The position numbers were made by a program, and so were the translations under genes. Under the pieces are notes generated by a model. It was given only the letters and a program-made list of their open reading frames with translations, ran no database searches and had not been told where the DNA came from. From Synechococcus sp. UW140 (GTDB lineage Bacteria; Cyanobacteriota; Cyanobacteriia; PCC-6307; Cyanobiaceae), in the NCBI GenBank assembly GCA_945878795.1, contig CAMDWF010000124.1, forward strand, positions 1 through 6,810: a DNA stretch of 6,810 bases. Reading direction: 5' to 3'. Below, in pieces: positions 1 to 4,750 of the stretch; position 1 is the first letter of the stretch, and the number at the start of each line of letters is the position of its first letter.

Positions 1-307
1 GCTCGGCGGCGGCGATGGTATTGCCCTCGGGCGAATTGACAACCAAGACGCCACGGCGGGTGGCGGCCTTGACATCGACCTTGTCGACGCCGACCCCCGC
101 CCGGCCGATGATGCGCAACTTGGGGGCCGCCTCAATCACCGACGCCGTCACCTGGGTGCCGGATCGGATCATCAGGGCGTCGTAATCGCCGATCAGGTCA
201 ATCAGCTCTTCCTGGGACAGGCCCGTGCGCACATCCACATGGGCGACCTGGGAAATAATGTCAATCCCAATCTGGTCGATGGGATCGGAGACCAGAACCT
301 TTGTCAT
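1..307 (-). CDS. serA: D-3-phosphoglycerate dehydrogenase, N-terminal part (3' end outside window)
   Basis: SerA oxidises 3-phosphoglycerate to 3-phosphohydroxypyruvate with NAD, the first step of the phosphorylated serine pathway in the cytoplasm. The 102 residues visible begin MTKVLVSDPIDQIGID and carry the substrate-binding half of the D-isomer-specific 2-hydroxyacid dehydrogenase fold. Family hallmarks are LMIRSGTQVT (about 45-54), APKLRIIGRAGVGVDKVDV (61-79) and VVNSPEGNTIAAAE (89-102), which leads into the catalytic and NAD domain. The NAD-binding glycine motif, the catalytic His/Glu and any ACT regulatory domain lie off the left edge. ATG at 305-307 fits the usual SerA N-terminus; no clear Shine-Dalgarno sequence precedes it. 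It diverges from the membrane-hairpin gene starting near 423. Identity is firm from the sequence; full length and regulation cannot be judged here. Confidence 0.95.
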   Translation of the reverse strand, partial: MTKVLVSDPIDQIGIDIISQVAHVDVRTGLSQEELIDLIGDYDALMIRSGTQVTASVIEAAPKLRIIGRAGVGVDKVDVKAATRRGVLVVNSPEGNTIAAAE

Positions 308-422
308 GTCGGGCAAACGGTAGGCCCCTGGGGAGCGTGAAGAGGGGGTCAGCCCGATGGGGCATGCCGGGGTGCAGTGTAGTGAGCGACTTGTCGGCGC
401 CCGAGCTGGGCGGGGGGTTGAG
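308..422. promoter_or_regulatory. Divergent spacer between serA and the membrane-hairpin gene
   Basis: This 115-bp GC-rich spacer must hold the start signals for serA (leftward), and probably for the rightward pair, because the two neighbours face away from each other. I could not find a -35/-10 pair on either strand that I would defend. Small palindromes are present (CCCCTGGGG at 325-333, GGCATGCC at 361-368), but these are common at this base composition. The regulatory role is inferred from gene orientation alone. Confidence 0.3.
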
Positions 423-926
423 GTGTCCTTGAACGTTGTGGTGGTGCTGGACGACCGGGAGCGGTTGCGCGCCCTGCGGGATGAACTGGCTGCCATGGAA
501 CCTCCCCTGCTGCAATTAGTGGCCATTGGTCCTGGCGAAACCGATCCGGCCACGATCGAAAGGCTCGATCCCACAACGGCCCGCCGCCGCCGCCAGCGGT
601 CGATGGCCCGCTGGCTACTGCCCTTCGGCTTCCTGGCGGGCCTCACGTTCACCCAGATCACCGATCTGCACACCTTCTCCGCCCTGGGCCCCTGGGGCGA
701 ACCAGTGGTTGGCGGACTGTTGGGATTGGTCTCCGGCTGGATGGGCAGCTTTGCCGCCGCCTACAGCGTGGCCTCCGAGGATGGGGACCGGGTACGGGGC
801 CTGCGCAATCGACTGGAGGAAGGCCAGTGGCTGCTGCTCCTGGAGCCGGCGGCCGGCCAAGACATCCCTTGGACCACCCTGCAAAGGGCCCGGCCCAAGG
901 CGGTGGTGCGGCTGGGGGAGACTTAG
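423..926 (+). CDS. Hypothetical membrane protein with a two-helix hairpin
   Basis: I do not recognise this 167-residue protein. It begins MSLNVVVVLDDRERLRALRD, a beta strand followed by a charged helix. A very basic stretch, ARRRRQRSMAR (about 53-63), sits directly before a first hydrophobic segment (64-80). A second segment (94-117) contains the small-residue run GGLLGLVSGWMGSF, typical of close helix packing. The basic stretch suggests that both ends face the cytoplasm. The tail (120-167) is soluble and mixed in charge. The GTG at 423 is chosen because the conserved-looking strand starts there; the frame stays open back to ATG 357, but the extra residues look like translated spacer. It ends 21 bp before the S4-domain gene, so the two are probably co-transcribed. 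Function unknown; membrane topology is inferred. Confidence 0.75.
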   Translation: MSLNVVVVLDDRERLRALRDELAAMEPPLLQLVAIGPGETDPATIERLDPTTARRRRQRSMARWLLPFGFLAGLTFTQITDLHTFSALGPWGEPVVGGLLGLVSGWMGSFAAAYSVASEDGDRVRGLRNRLEEGQWLLLLEPAAGQDIPWTTLQRARPKAVVRLGET

Positions 927-947
927 GGGCCGGTTGGACGGCCAAGA

Positions 948-1733
948 ATGCTGTTGCGCGAAACCATGGCGGCGGGGAGCCCCTGGGCCCTTGCCCTGGA
1001 GCCTGTGCTGGCGGCCGCCGAAGCGGCCCTGCGGACCTGGCAACCCATCTGGACAGGTTTTTTGAGCGCCGCGGTGCGCGAGGAAGCGGAAATCAGGCTG
1101 GGGACCCTCAGTGAGCTGACCCTGGGCAGCGAAGGCGGCTATCCCGGCAGCGAACGGCGCCAACTGCTTTTGCGACGCAGCGAAGCCTTGCTGCCGGTGC
1201 AGGATCAGCCCCCCGGGGTGATGGGGCTGGAGCTCGCCGGGAATTTTCTTTTTGATCCCGCCGCCGCAGCGGATTTCCGCCAGGCCCTGATCAACGCCGG
1301 CGCCCGGGACGACCAAATCGGCGATCTCTGGCCCCGCGGTGACAGGGGTGCCCAGGCCATCGTCAGCGCCGAGCTGGCCCAGATACTGGAGGGCACCGAG
1401 GGGCTGGTACGCACCGTGGCGGTGCGCTTCGAAGCGCGGCCCGTGGCCGAACTGGCCCTGCCAGCGCCGCGCCCCCAGCGGGACCTGCACACGGTGGAGG
1501 CCTCCCAGCGCCTGGACGCGGTGGCCTCGGCGGGATTCGGCCTCTCCCGCAACCGCATGGCAAGCCTGATTCGGGAGGGGGCGGTACGCATCGACTGGAA
1601 GGTGGTGACCAGCCCGAGCCGGGACCTGGCGGTGGGGGAGCGGGTGCAGCTGGAGGGTCGGGGGGAGTTGAGGGTCGAAGGCGTCAGTGAAACGAAACGG
1701 GGTCGCTGGCGGATCCATCTGATTCGCTCCTGA
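948..1733 (+). CDS. S4-domain RNA-binding protein, 'photosystem II S4' / YlmH-like family
   Basis: This 261-residue protein matches the cyanobacterial family annotated 'photosystem II S4 domain protein', relatives of Bacillus YlmH. The N-terminal half has the family pattern: a helical start, PIWTGFLSAAVREEAEIRLG (33-52), then GGYPGSERRQLLL (63-75) and, later, GDLWPRGDRGAQAIVSAELA (125-144). The C-terminal S4 RNA-binding fold spans about 185-245, with ASQRLDAVASAGFGLSRNRM followed by LIREGAVRIDWKVV. S4 proteins of this class bind structured RNA, and YlmH works on obstructed large ribosomal subunits. The photosystem name comes from the family label, and nothing in the sequence shows a membrane or photosynthetic role. 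ATG 948 gives the usual N-terminus; an in-frame ATG at 966 is a weaker alternative. No hydrophobic segment is seen. Confidence 0.88.
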   Translation: MLLRETMAAGSPWALALEPVLAAAEAALRTWQPIWTGFLSAAVREEAEIRLGTLSELTLGSEGGYPGSERRQLLLRRSEALLPVQDQPPGVMGLELAGNFLFDPAAAADFRQALINAGARDDQIGDLWPRGDRGAQAIVSAELAQILEGTEGLVRTVAVRFEARPVAELALPAPRPQRDLHTVEASQRLDAVASAGFGLSRNRMASLIREGAVRIDWKVVTSPSRDLAVGERVQLEGRGELRVEGVSETKRGRWRIHLIRS

Positions 1734-1837
1734 CGGGGTTCGCTGGTGCTTGGCGCCGCAGCCGCTGCCGTCGCGGTCCTGCCGCCGCAGGTGGGTCGGC
1801 TGGGTTGGTGCTAATTTCTTCGGGTCGGCAGAAACGC

Positions 1838-1848
1838 TTAAATACGTT
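1838..1848 (+). promoter_or_regulatory. Possible -10 region for tRNA-Val
   Basis: TTAAATACGTT is the best -10-like patch upstream of the tRNA; it contains both TAAATA and TACGTT (TANNNT type). Transcription would start near 1855, giving a precursor leader of roughly 35 bases. No convincing -35 box lies 16-18 bp upstream, so the call rests mainly on AT content and position. Confidence 0.25.
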
Positions 1849-1868
1849 CTTCGGCAGCCCAACGGACA

Positions 1869-1881
1869 CCTGGTTACCAGG
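1869..1881. repeat. Short perfect inverted repeat 9 bp upstream of tRNA-Val
   Basis: CCTGGTTACCAGG has 6-bp perfect arms around one central base. A one-base loop cannot fold as an RNA hairpin, so if it has a function it is more likely a site for a dimeric DNA-binding protein. It falls inside the expected precursor leader of tRNA-Val. Confidence 0.45.
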
Positions 1882-1890
1882 AAATGATCC

Positions 1891-1962
1891 GGGCGATTAG
1901 CTCAGAGGTAGAGCACTACCTTGACACGGTAGGAGTCACTGGTTCGATTCCAGTATCGCCCA
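1891..1962 (+). tRNA. tRNA-Val (anticodon GAC)
   Basis: The 72-base gene folds fully by eye. Acceptor arms GGGCGAT and ATCGCCC pair over 7 bp and are followed by discriminator A. The D stem is GCTC/GAGC. The anticodon stem is CTACC/GGTAG around loop TTGACAC, giving anticodon GAC at 1923-1925. The variable loop is GAGTC. The T arm is ACTGG-TTCGATT-CCAGT. GAC reads GUC and, by wobble, GUU valine codons. The 3' CCA is not encoded (TTC follows), so it must be added after processing. The gene ends 27 bp before murD on the same strand. Confidence 0.97.
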
Positions 1963-1989
1963 TTCTTCACAATTTTTGGCAGGTTTTTT

Positions 1990-3378
1990 ATGGCCACCGA
2001 GGCCCTCCCAACGACCATGGTCCTGGGTCTCGGCAGGTCCGGCATAGGTGCCGCCCGGCTGCTGCGTGCCCAAGGCCATGGGGTTTTGATTGTCGAAAGC
2101 CGGGACAACGGGGCCCTGCGGGCCCAGGCGCAAAGCCTGGCCAAGGAAGGCATCGACGTGCTGCTTGCTGCCCCCCTGACCCTTGACACCTTCGGGGGCC
2201 TGCCCCGGCCCGAGCTGGTGGTGGTCAGCCCGGGCATCCGCTGGGACCATCCCCTGCTGCTGGCCTGGCGCCGCGAAGGTATCCAGGTGGAAGGCGAACT
2301 CAGCTCCTCGTGGCGAGCCACGGCCGGAACCCCCTGGATCGGCATCACCGGCACCAACGGCAAGACCACGGTGACCCACCTGGTGCATCACCTCCTCAGC
2401 GAAGCCGGACGGGATGCGCCGCTCTGCGGCAATGTCGGCTTCTCGGCCGCCGAACTGGCCTTGCAACGCCAGGCGCCTGGCGCCAAGCCTCCGGACTGGT
2501 TGGTAGTCGAAGTGAGCAGCTACCAGATCGAGGCGGCCCCGGAACTGGCACCCGCCATCGGGGTGTGGACCACCCTCACCCCCGATCACCTGGAACGCCA
2601 CGGCAGCATCGAGGCCTACCGGGCCATCAAACGGGGCTTGATCGAACGCTCCCAGCGGCGCATCCTGAATGCCGACGATGCCGACCTGCGTTCCCAGGCG
2701 CCGAGCTGGGACCGGGTCGATTGGGTCACAGCGGGTTGCGCCAGCGATCTGCCGGCGGGTCTCGACCCCCTGCTGTCAATTGAGAACGGCCAGGTGCAGG
2801 GACGCTCAGGACCCCTGTTTGCGGCGGACTGCCTGGCCATGCCAGGGGCCCACAACCGCCAGAATATGTTGCTGGCCACGGCCGTAGGTCTGCACGCCGG
2901 TCTAACTCCGGAGCAGATGGCAGGCTCTTTGCGGAGCTTTCCCGGTGTGCCCCATCGCCTCGAACGCCTGAGCAAACTGGGGCAAGTCACTTGGTACAAC
3001 GACAGCAAGGCCACCAATTACGACGCTGCCGAAGTGGCTCTCAAGGCCTTGGCAGGCCCCCTGGTGGTGCTGGCCGGAGGCCAATCAAAACAGGGGGACG
3101 CCCGCGGCTGGTTGGCCCAACTGCGCCAGCAGGCGGCAGCGGTGGTGGTCTACGGGGCGGCTGCCGAAGAATTTGAAGCTCTGCTGCGCCAAGACGGCTA
3201 CCCAGGCCAATTGCATCGGGTCCCAGGACTGGAACAGGCGGTACCGCTGGCGGCCGAGCTGGCCAAGGCCTGGGGCAAGGCCAGTGTGCTGCTATCCCCT
3301 GCCTGTGCCAGCTTCGATCAATACAGCGATTTCGAAGCCCGCGGCGACCATTTTCGGGCCCTTGTGGCCGCACTTTGA
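1990..3378 (+). CDS. murD: UDP-N-acetylmuramoyl-L-alanine--D-glutamate ligase
   Basis: MurD adds D-glutamate to UDP-MurNAc-L-Ala using ATP, the second amino-acid addition in cytoplasmic peptidoglycan precursor synthesis. The 462-residue length is normal for the family. The N-terminal UDP-binding domain shows GLGRSGIGAARLL (13-25) and SPGI (80-83). The central ATPase domain has the P-loop GITGTNGKTT (118-127), EVSSYQIE (174-181) and DHLERH (199-204); Lys214 in YRAIKRG aligns with the carbamylated lysine of E. coli MurD. The C-terminal domain has WYNDSKATN (335-343), LAGGQSKQGD (361-370) and LLSPACASFDQY (434-445). ATG 1990 follows a GCAGG plus T-run. It may share a transcript with tRNA-Val upstream and the EVE gene 23 bp downstream. 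All key motifs are intact. Confidence 0.97.
   Translation: MATEALPTTMVLGLGRSGIGAARLLRAQGHGVLIVESRDNGALRAQAQSLAKEGIDVLLAAPLTLDTFGGLPRPELVVVSPGIRWDHPLLLAWRREGIQVEGELSSSWRATAGTPWIGITGTNGKTTVTHLVHHLLSEAGRDAPLCGNVGFSAAELALQRQAPGAKPPDWLVVEVSSYQIEAAPELAPAIGVWTTLTPDHLERHGSIEAYRAIKRGLIERSQRRILNADDADLRSQAPSWDRVDWVTAGCASDLPAGLDPLLSIENGQVQGRSGPLFAADCLAMPGAHNRQNMLLATAVGLHAGLTPEQMAGSLRSFPGVPHRLERLSKLGQVTWYNDSKATNYDAAEVALKALAGPLVVLAGGQSKQGDARGWLAQLRQQAAAVVVYGAAAEEFEALLRQDGYPGQLHRVPGLEQAVPLAAELAKAWGKASVLLSPACASFDQYSDFEARGDHFRALVAAL
2467..2482. repeat. 16-bp perfect palindrome inside murD
   Basis: CGCCAGGCGCCTGGCG is its own reverse complement and could fold as a 6-bp stem with a GCGC loop. It encodes part of a Q-R-Q-A-P-G-A stretch in a probably variable surface loop of MurD, between the CGNVGFS and EVSSYQ motifs. 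At this GC content it may be chance. Confidence 0.4.
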
Positions 3379-3383
3379 TACTT

Positions 3384-3395
3384 AAGCCCCCCTGG
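3384..3395 (+). repeat. 12-bp direct repeat, copy 1 (before the EVE gene)
   Basis: AAGCCCCCCTGG lies between murD and the EVE start codon; an identical copy sits at 3891-3902, 28 bp after the EVE stop. Each copy is followed by CCATGG. Here TGG can pair with CCA across AGTG and CC with GG past a bulged T, so the EVE start codon would lie in a weak stem. Confidence 0.5.
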
Positions 3396-3401
3396 AGTGC
3401 C

Positions 3402-3863
3402 ATGGCCCATTGGTTAATGAAAAGCGAACCAGATGTCTACGGCATTGATCACATCAAGGCCGATGGCACCACGCTCTGGGATGGCATCCGCAACTACCAG
3501 GCCCGCAATTACATGCGCACGATGGCCATCGGTGATCGGGCCTTTTTCTATCACTCCAATATCACCCCGCCCGGCATTGTCGGCTTGATGGAAGTTGTGG
3601 AGGTGGGACTCACAGATCCGAGTCAATTTGATCCGCAATCGAAATATTTCGATTCCGCCTCAAAAGCAGAAGCGCCGCGCTGGGATTGTGTGCGGCTAGC
3701 CTATCTGGAGACCTTCGCCCCGCTTTTGTCCCTGGACCGTCTCCGATCCGAGTTCAGCCCCGACGAATTGGCGCTGGTGCGCCGTGGCAACAGGCTTTCG
3801 ATAATGCCGGTGCCTGAGGCTTGCGCGACCCGCCTCTATGAATTGCTAGGGGCGCCGGGCTAG
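3402..3863 (+). CDS. EVE domain-containing protein (DUF55 / THYN1-like)
   Basis: This 153-residue protein is essentially one EVE domain, the PUA-related fold found in bacterial DUF55 proteins and eukaryotic THYN1. It starts MAHWLMKSEPDVYGIDHI and shows the family signature TTLWDGIRNYQARNYMR (23-39), then GDRAFFYHSN (44-53), the strand GIVGLMEVVEVG (58-69), SKYFDSASKAEAPRWDCVRL (80-99) and RRGNRLSIMPV (127-137). EVE domains are known or proposed to bind modified bases in DNA or RNA; the substrate here is unknown. ATG 3402 gives the classic WLMKSEP beginning, with GGAG four bases upstream; the frame is also open from TTG 3375, overlapping the murD stop, but that is less likely. By eye this gene is less GC-rich than its neighbours. 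It follows murD by 23 bp. No modification or restriction genes are nearby. Confidence 0.93.
   Translation: MAHWLMKSEPDVYGIDHIKADGTTLWDGIRNYQARNYMRTMAIGDRAFFYHSNITPPGIVGLMEVVEVGLTDPSQFDPQSKYFDSASKAEAPRWDCVRLAYLETFAPLLSLDRLRSEFSPDELALVRRGNRLSIMPVPEACATRLYELLGAPG
3637..3654. repeat. 18-bp perfect AT-rich palindrome inside the EVE gene
   Basis: AATCGAAATATTTCGATT is its own reverse complement. It continues as an imperfect 24-bp palindrome (3634-3657) after one mismatched pair. It covers codons for Q79 to S85 of the EVE protein. It is conspicuous as an AT-rich element in GC-rich surroundings. Function unknown; it may be a protein-binding site or coincidence. Confidence 0.6.
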
Positions 3864-3890
3864 GCCGGCCGCTGGTCAAGCTTGTTGGTG

Positions 3891-3902
3891 AAGCCCCCCT
3901 GG
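3891..3902 (+). repeat. 12-bp direct repeat, copy 2 (after the EVE gene)
   Basis: This is an identical copy of AAGCCCCCCTGG (see 3384-3395). Nearly all of this copy forms the 5' arm of the large hairpin at 3893-3932. The two copies lie 507 bp apart and bracket exactly one gene. Confidence 0.5.
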
Positions 3903-3932
3903 TACGCAGCTGCTGGAGCAGCCATGGGGGGC
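3893..3932. terminator. Large stem-loop between convergent genes (possible transcript end, no T-run)
   Basis: GCCCCCC pairs with GGGGGGC (7 bp); after a bulged T, TGG pairs with CCA, giving a 10-bp stem. Inside, CTGC/GCAG forms a smaller hairpin around TGGA. It sits 29 bp after the EVE stop in the convergent spacer. Neither side has a T-run, so it is not a standard intrinsic terminator. It could stabilise a 3' end or help block read-through from murD-EVE toward the opposing genes. Confidence 0.45.
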
Positions 3933-3962
3933 AAGACTGTCGCCGTCAGCGCCCTGGGGCGG

Positions 3963-3999
3963 TAAAAAGCGCCACCGATTAGGGATGCCTTGCGGTGGC
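3963..3999 (-). terminator. Intrinsic terminator of the rpoZ-DUF1818 unit, stop codon in its loop
   Basis: Read leftward, a perfect 7-bp stem GCCACCG/CGGTGGC (3993-3999 with 3971-3977) closes a 15-base loop and is followed two bases later by TTTTT (3964-3968). The DUF1818 stop codon TAA (3979-3981) lies in the loop, so the 5' arm of the terminator is coding sequence. On the other strand no T-run follows, so it should act leftward only. Confidence 0.7.
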
Positions 4000-4404
4000 T
4001 ACCTGCTCGCTTGTCTCAACTGAGGCAAGGCTGAGGGTACCTAAGGCCGCCGCAAAGGACGCCGTCGCCCCGGCCTCCCAATGCCCCTCCAAGCCCCGAA
4101 CCCCGGGTTCTGGGGTCAAGACGAAAGCAAGGGACCATTGGCTCCGATCTCCCTCCAGGCTCAACCAAAGCTGGCCCCCATCAGCCAGGGGGGTCTCCAA
4201 TTCGAGGCTCAAGGCCTCCTCCGCCATCAATTGGCCAACCAAGCCAGCATGTTGTTGGACCAACTTGGCGACAGCTTTTTGCAATACTTGCGCCTCAGCC
4301 AGACCCAATTCCGCTGCCCAGTTGCGGCCCCCCACCAACACGGGAAACGGTTGCCTCAGGGGATTGAAGGCCAGGCGCCAACCCTCCCCTTCCCCAACCT
4401 GCAC
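3979..4404 (-). CDS. DUF1818 family protein (cyanobacterial, function unknown)
   Basis: This 141-residue soluble protein resembles the cyanobacterial DUF1818 family. It starts MQVGEGEGWRLAFNPLRQPF, with PVLVGGRNWAAELGLAEAQ (21-39), a helix LVQQHAGLVGQLMAEE (48-63), and strand-like segments LWLSLEGDRSQWSLAFVL (79-96) and GVRGLEGHWEAG (101-112). The last 30 or so residues look like a less conserved tail. No signal peptide, membrane segment or catalytic motif is visible. The start is GTG at 4404, seven bases after the rpoZ stop, and without a clear Shine-Dalgarno sequence, so translation may be coupled to rpoZ. The pairing with the omega subunit hints at a transcription-linked role, but that is inference only. 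The family call is from memory of its pattern. Confidence 0.85.
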   Translation of the reverse strand: MQVGEGEGWRLAFNPLRQPFPVLVGGRNWAAELGLAEAQVLQKAVAKLVQQHAGLVGQLMAEEALSLELETPLADGGQLWLSLEGDRSQWSLAFVLTPEPGVRGLEGHWEAGATASFAAALGTLSLASVETSEQVATARHP

Positions 4405-4411
4405 GGCGCGA

Positions 4412-4642
4412 TCAGCCGGGCAGTAGGTCAGGCTGGTCCTGCTCGTCGCTGAGCTCGATGATGGCTCGTTGCACAGGTTTGATCATCGAATCGTCTAGCA
4501 GTCCGTCGAAATCATCGAAACGCCGTTGCTTAGCCCGATAGGCGATGCGCACGGTGGTGAGGTAACGATTGCTGGAATGACGAATCAAGCTTTCGGCCCG
4601 CTTGGCCAGTGCCTTGGGGTTCAGATCACTGCTGGTGAGCAT
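4412..4642 (-). CDS. rpoZ: DNA-directed RNA polymerase subunit omega
   Basis: Omega is the small accessory subunit that clamps the beta' subunit and helps RNA polymerase assembly; in cyanobacteria it also influences use of the primary sigma factor. The 76-residue product starts MLTSSDLNPKALAKRAESLI, typical of cyanobacterial omega, and carries the conserved core HSSNRYLTTVRIAYRAKQRR (22-41), then DDSMIKPVQRAIIELSDE (50-67). The size matches cyanobacterial omega, shorter than the E. coli protein. ATG 4642 is preceded by AAGAAGG, 8 bases away, a good ribosome-binding site. The frame stays open upstream to about 5002, but that part runs antisense through the Hsp70 gene and is not omega-like. It is followed after 7 bases by the DUF1818 gene. 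Confidence 0.93.
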   Translation of the reverse strand: MLTSSDLNPKALAKRAESLIRHSSNRYLTTVRIAYRAKQRRFDDFDGLLDDSMIKPVQRAIIELSDEQDQPDLLPG

Positions 4643-4650
4643 CTCGGAAG

Positions 4651-4670
4651 CCTTCTTTAATGCCAACTTA
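4651..4670 (-). promoter_or_regulatory. Ribosome-binding site and possible -10 box of rpoZ
   Basis: Read leftward, TAAGTT (4670-4665) fits a TANNNT -10 box, and AAGAAGG (4657-4651) is a strong Shine-Dalgarno sequence 8 bases before the rpoZ ATG. If both are right the mRNA leader would be only about 16 bases. No good -35 box is visible, so the promoter half is tentative; the ribosome-binding site is solid. Confidence 0.4.
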
Positions 4671-4750
4671 GGGCAGCGTCCCTCGACGGCTTGACCTGGC
4701 TGCCCCTGGACGGGCCCGACCCACCACCTCCTCCCCAGACCTCCCTCCCC

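Larger units (their letters stand above)
1734..1890. other. Gene-free spacer upstream of tRNA-Val
   Basis: This 157-bp stretch has no coding potential I would support. Its first half is very GC-rich and holds small hairpins, for example CCTGC/GCAGG at 1778-1791 with a 4-base loop, but no T-run, so no classical terminator for the S4 gene is visible. Its second half holds the most AT-rich patch nearby (about 1811-1848). The sequence TTCTTCGG occurs twice there (1816-1823 and 1847-1854), 31 bp apart. A short palindrome (1869-1881) lies just before the tRNA. Confidence 0.5.

Noticed and set aside
357..422. Upstream ATG start for the membrane-hairpin protein
   Set aside because: The 22 extra residues look like translated spacer, and the natural beta-strand beginning follows GTG 423. 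It cannot be fully excluded.
1778..1791. Hairpin CCTGC-CGCC-GCAGG as a terminator of the S4 gene
   Set aside because: The stem is only 5 bp and no T-run follows; short GC hairpins are frequent in this sequence.
615..1862. A 415-codon open frame on the minus strand
   Set aside because: It lies antisense to the membrane-hairpin and S4 genes, runs across both and their spacer, and its product is rich in G, P, Q and H without domain motifs. Such frames are expected opposite GC-rich genes.
3375..3401. TTG start overlapping the murD stop for the EVE protein
   Set aside because: EVE proteins normally begin just before the WLMKSEP motif, which fits ATG 3402; the added nine residues are not family-like.
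3995..4452. Plus-strand open frames opposite the DUF1818 gene
   Set aside because: The minus-strand frame has the family pattern, a linked rpoZ upstream and a terminator at its end; the plus-strand products are low-complexity.
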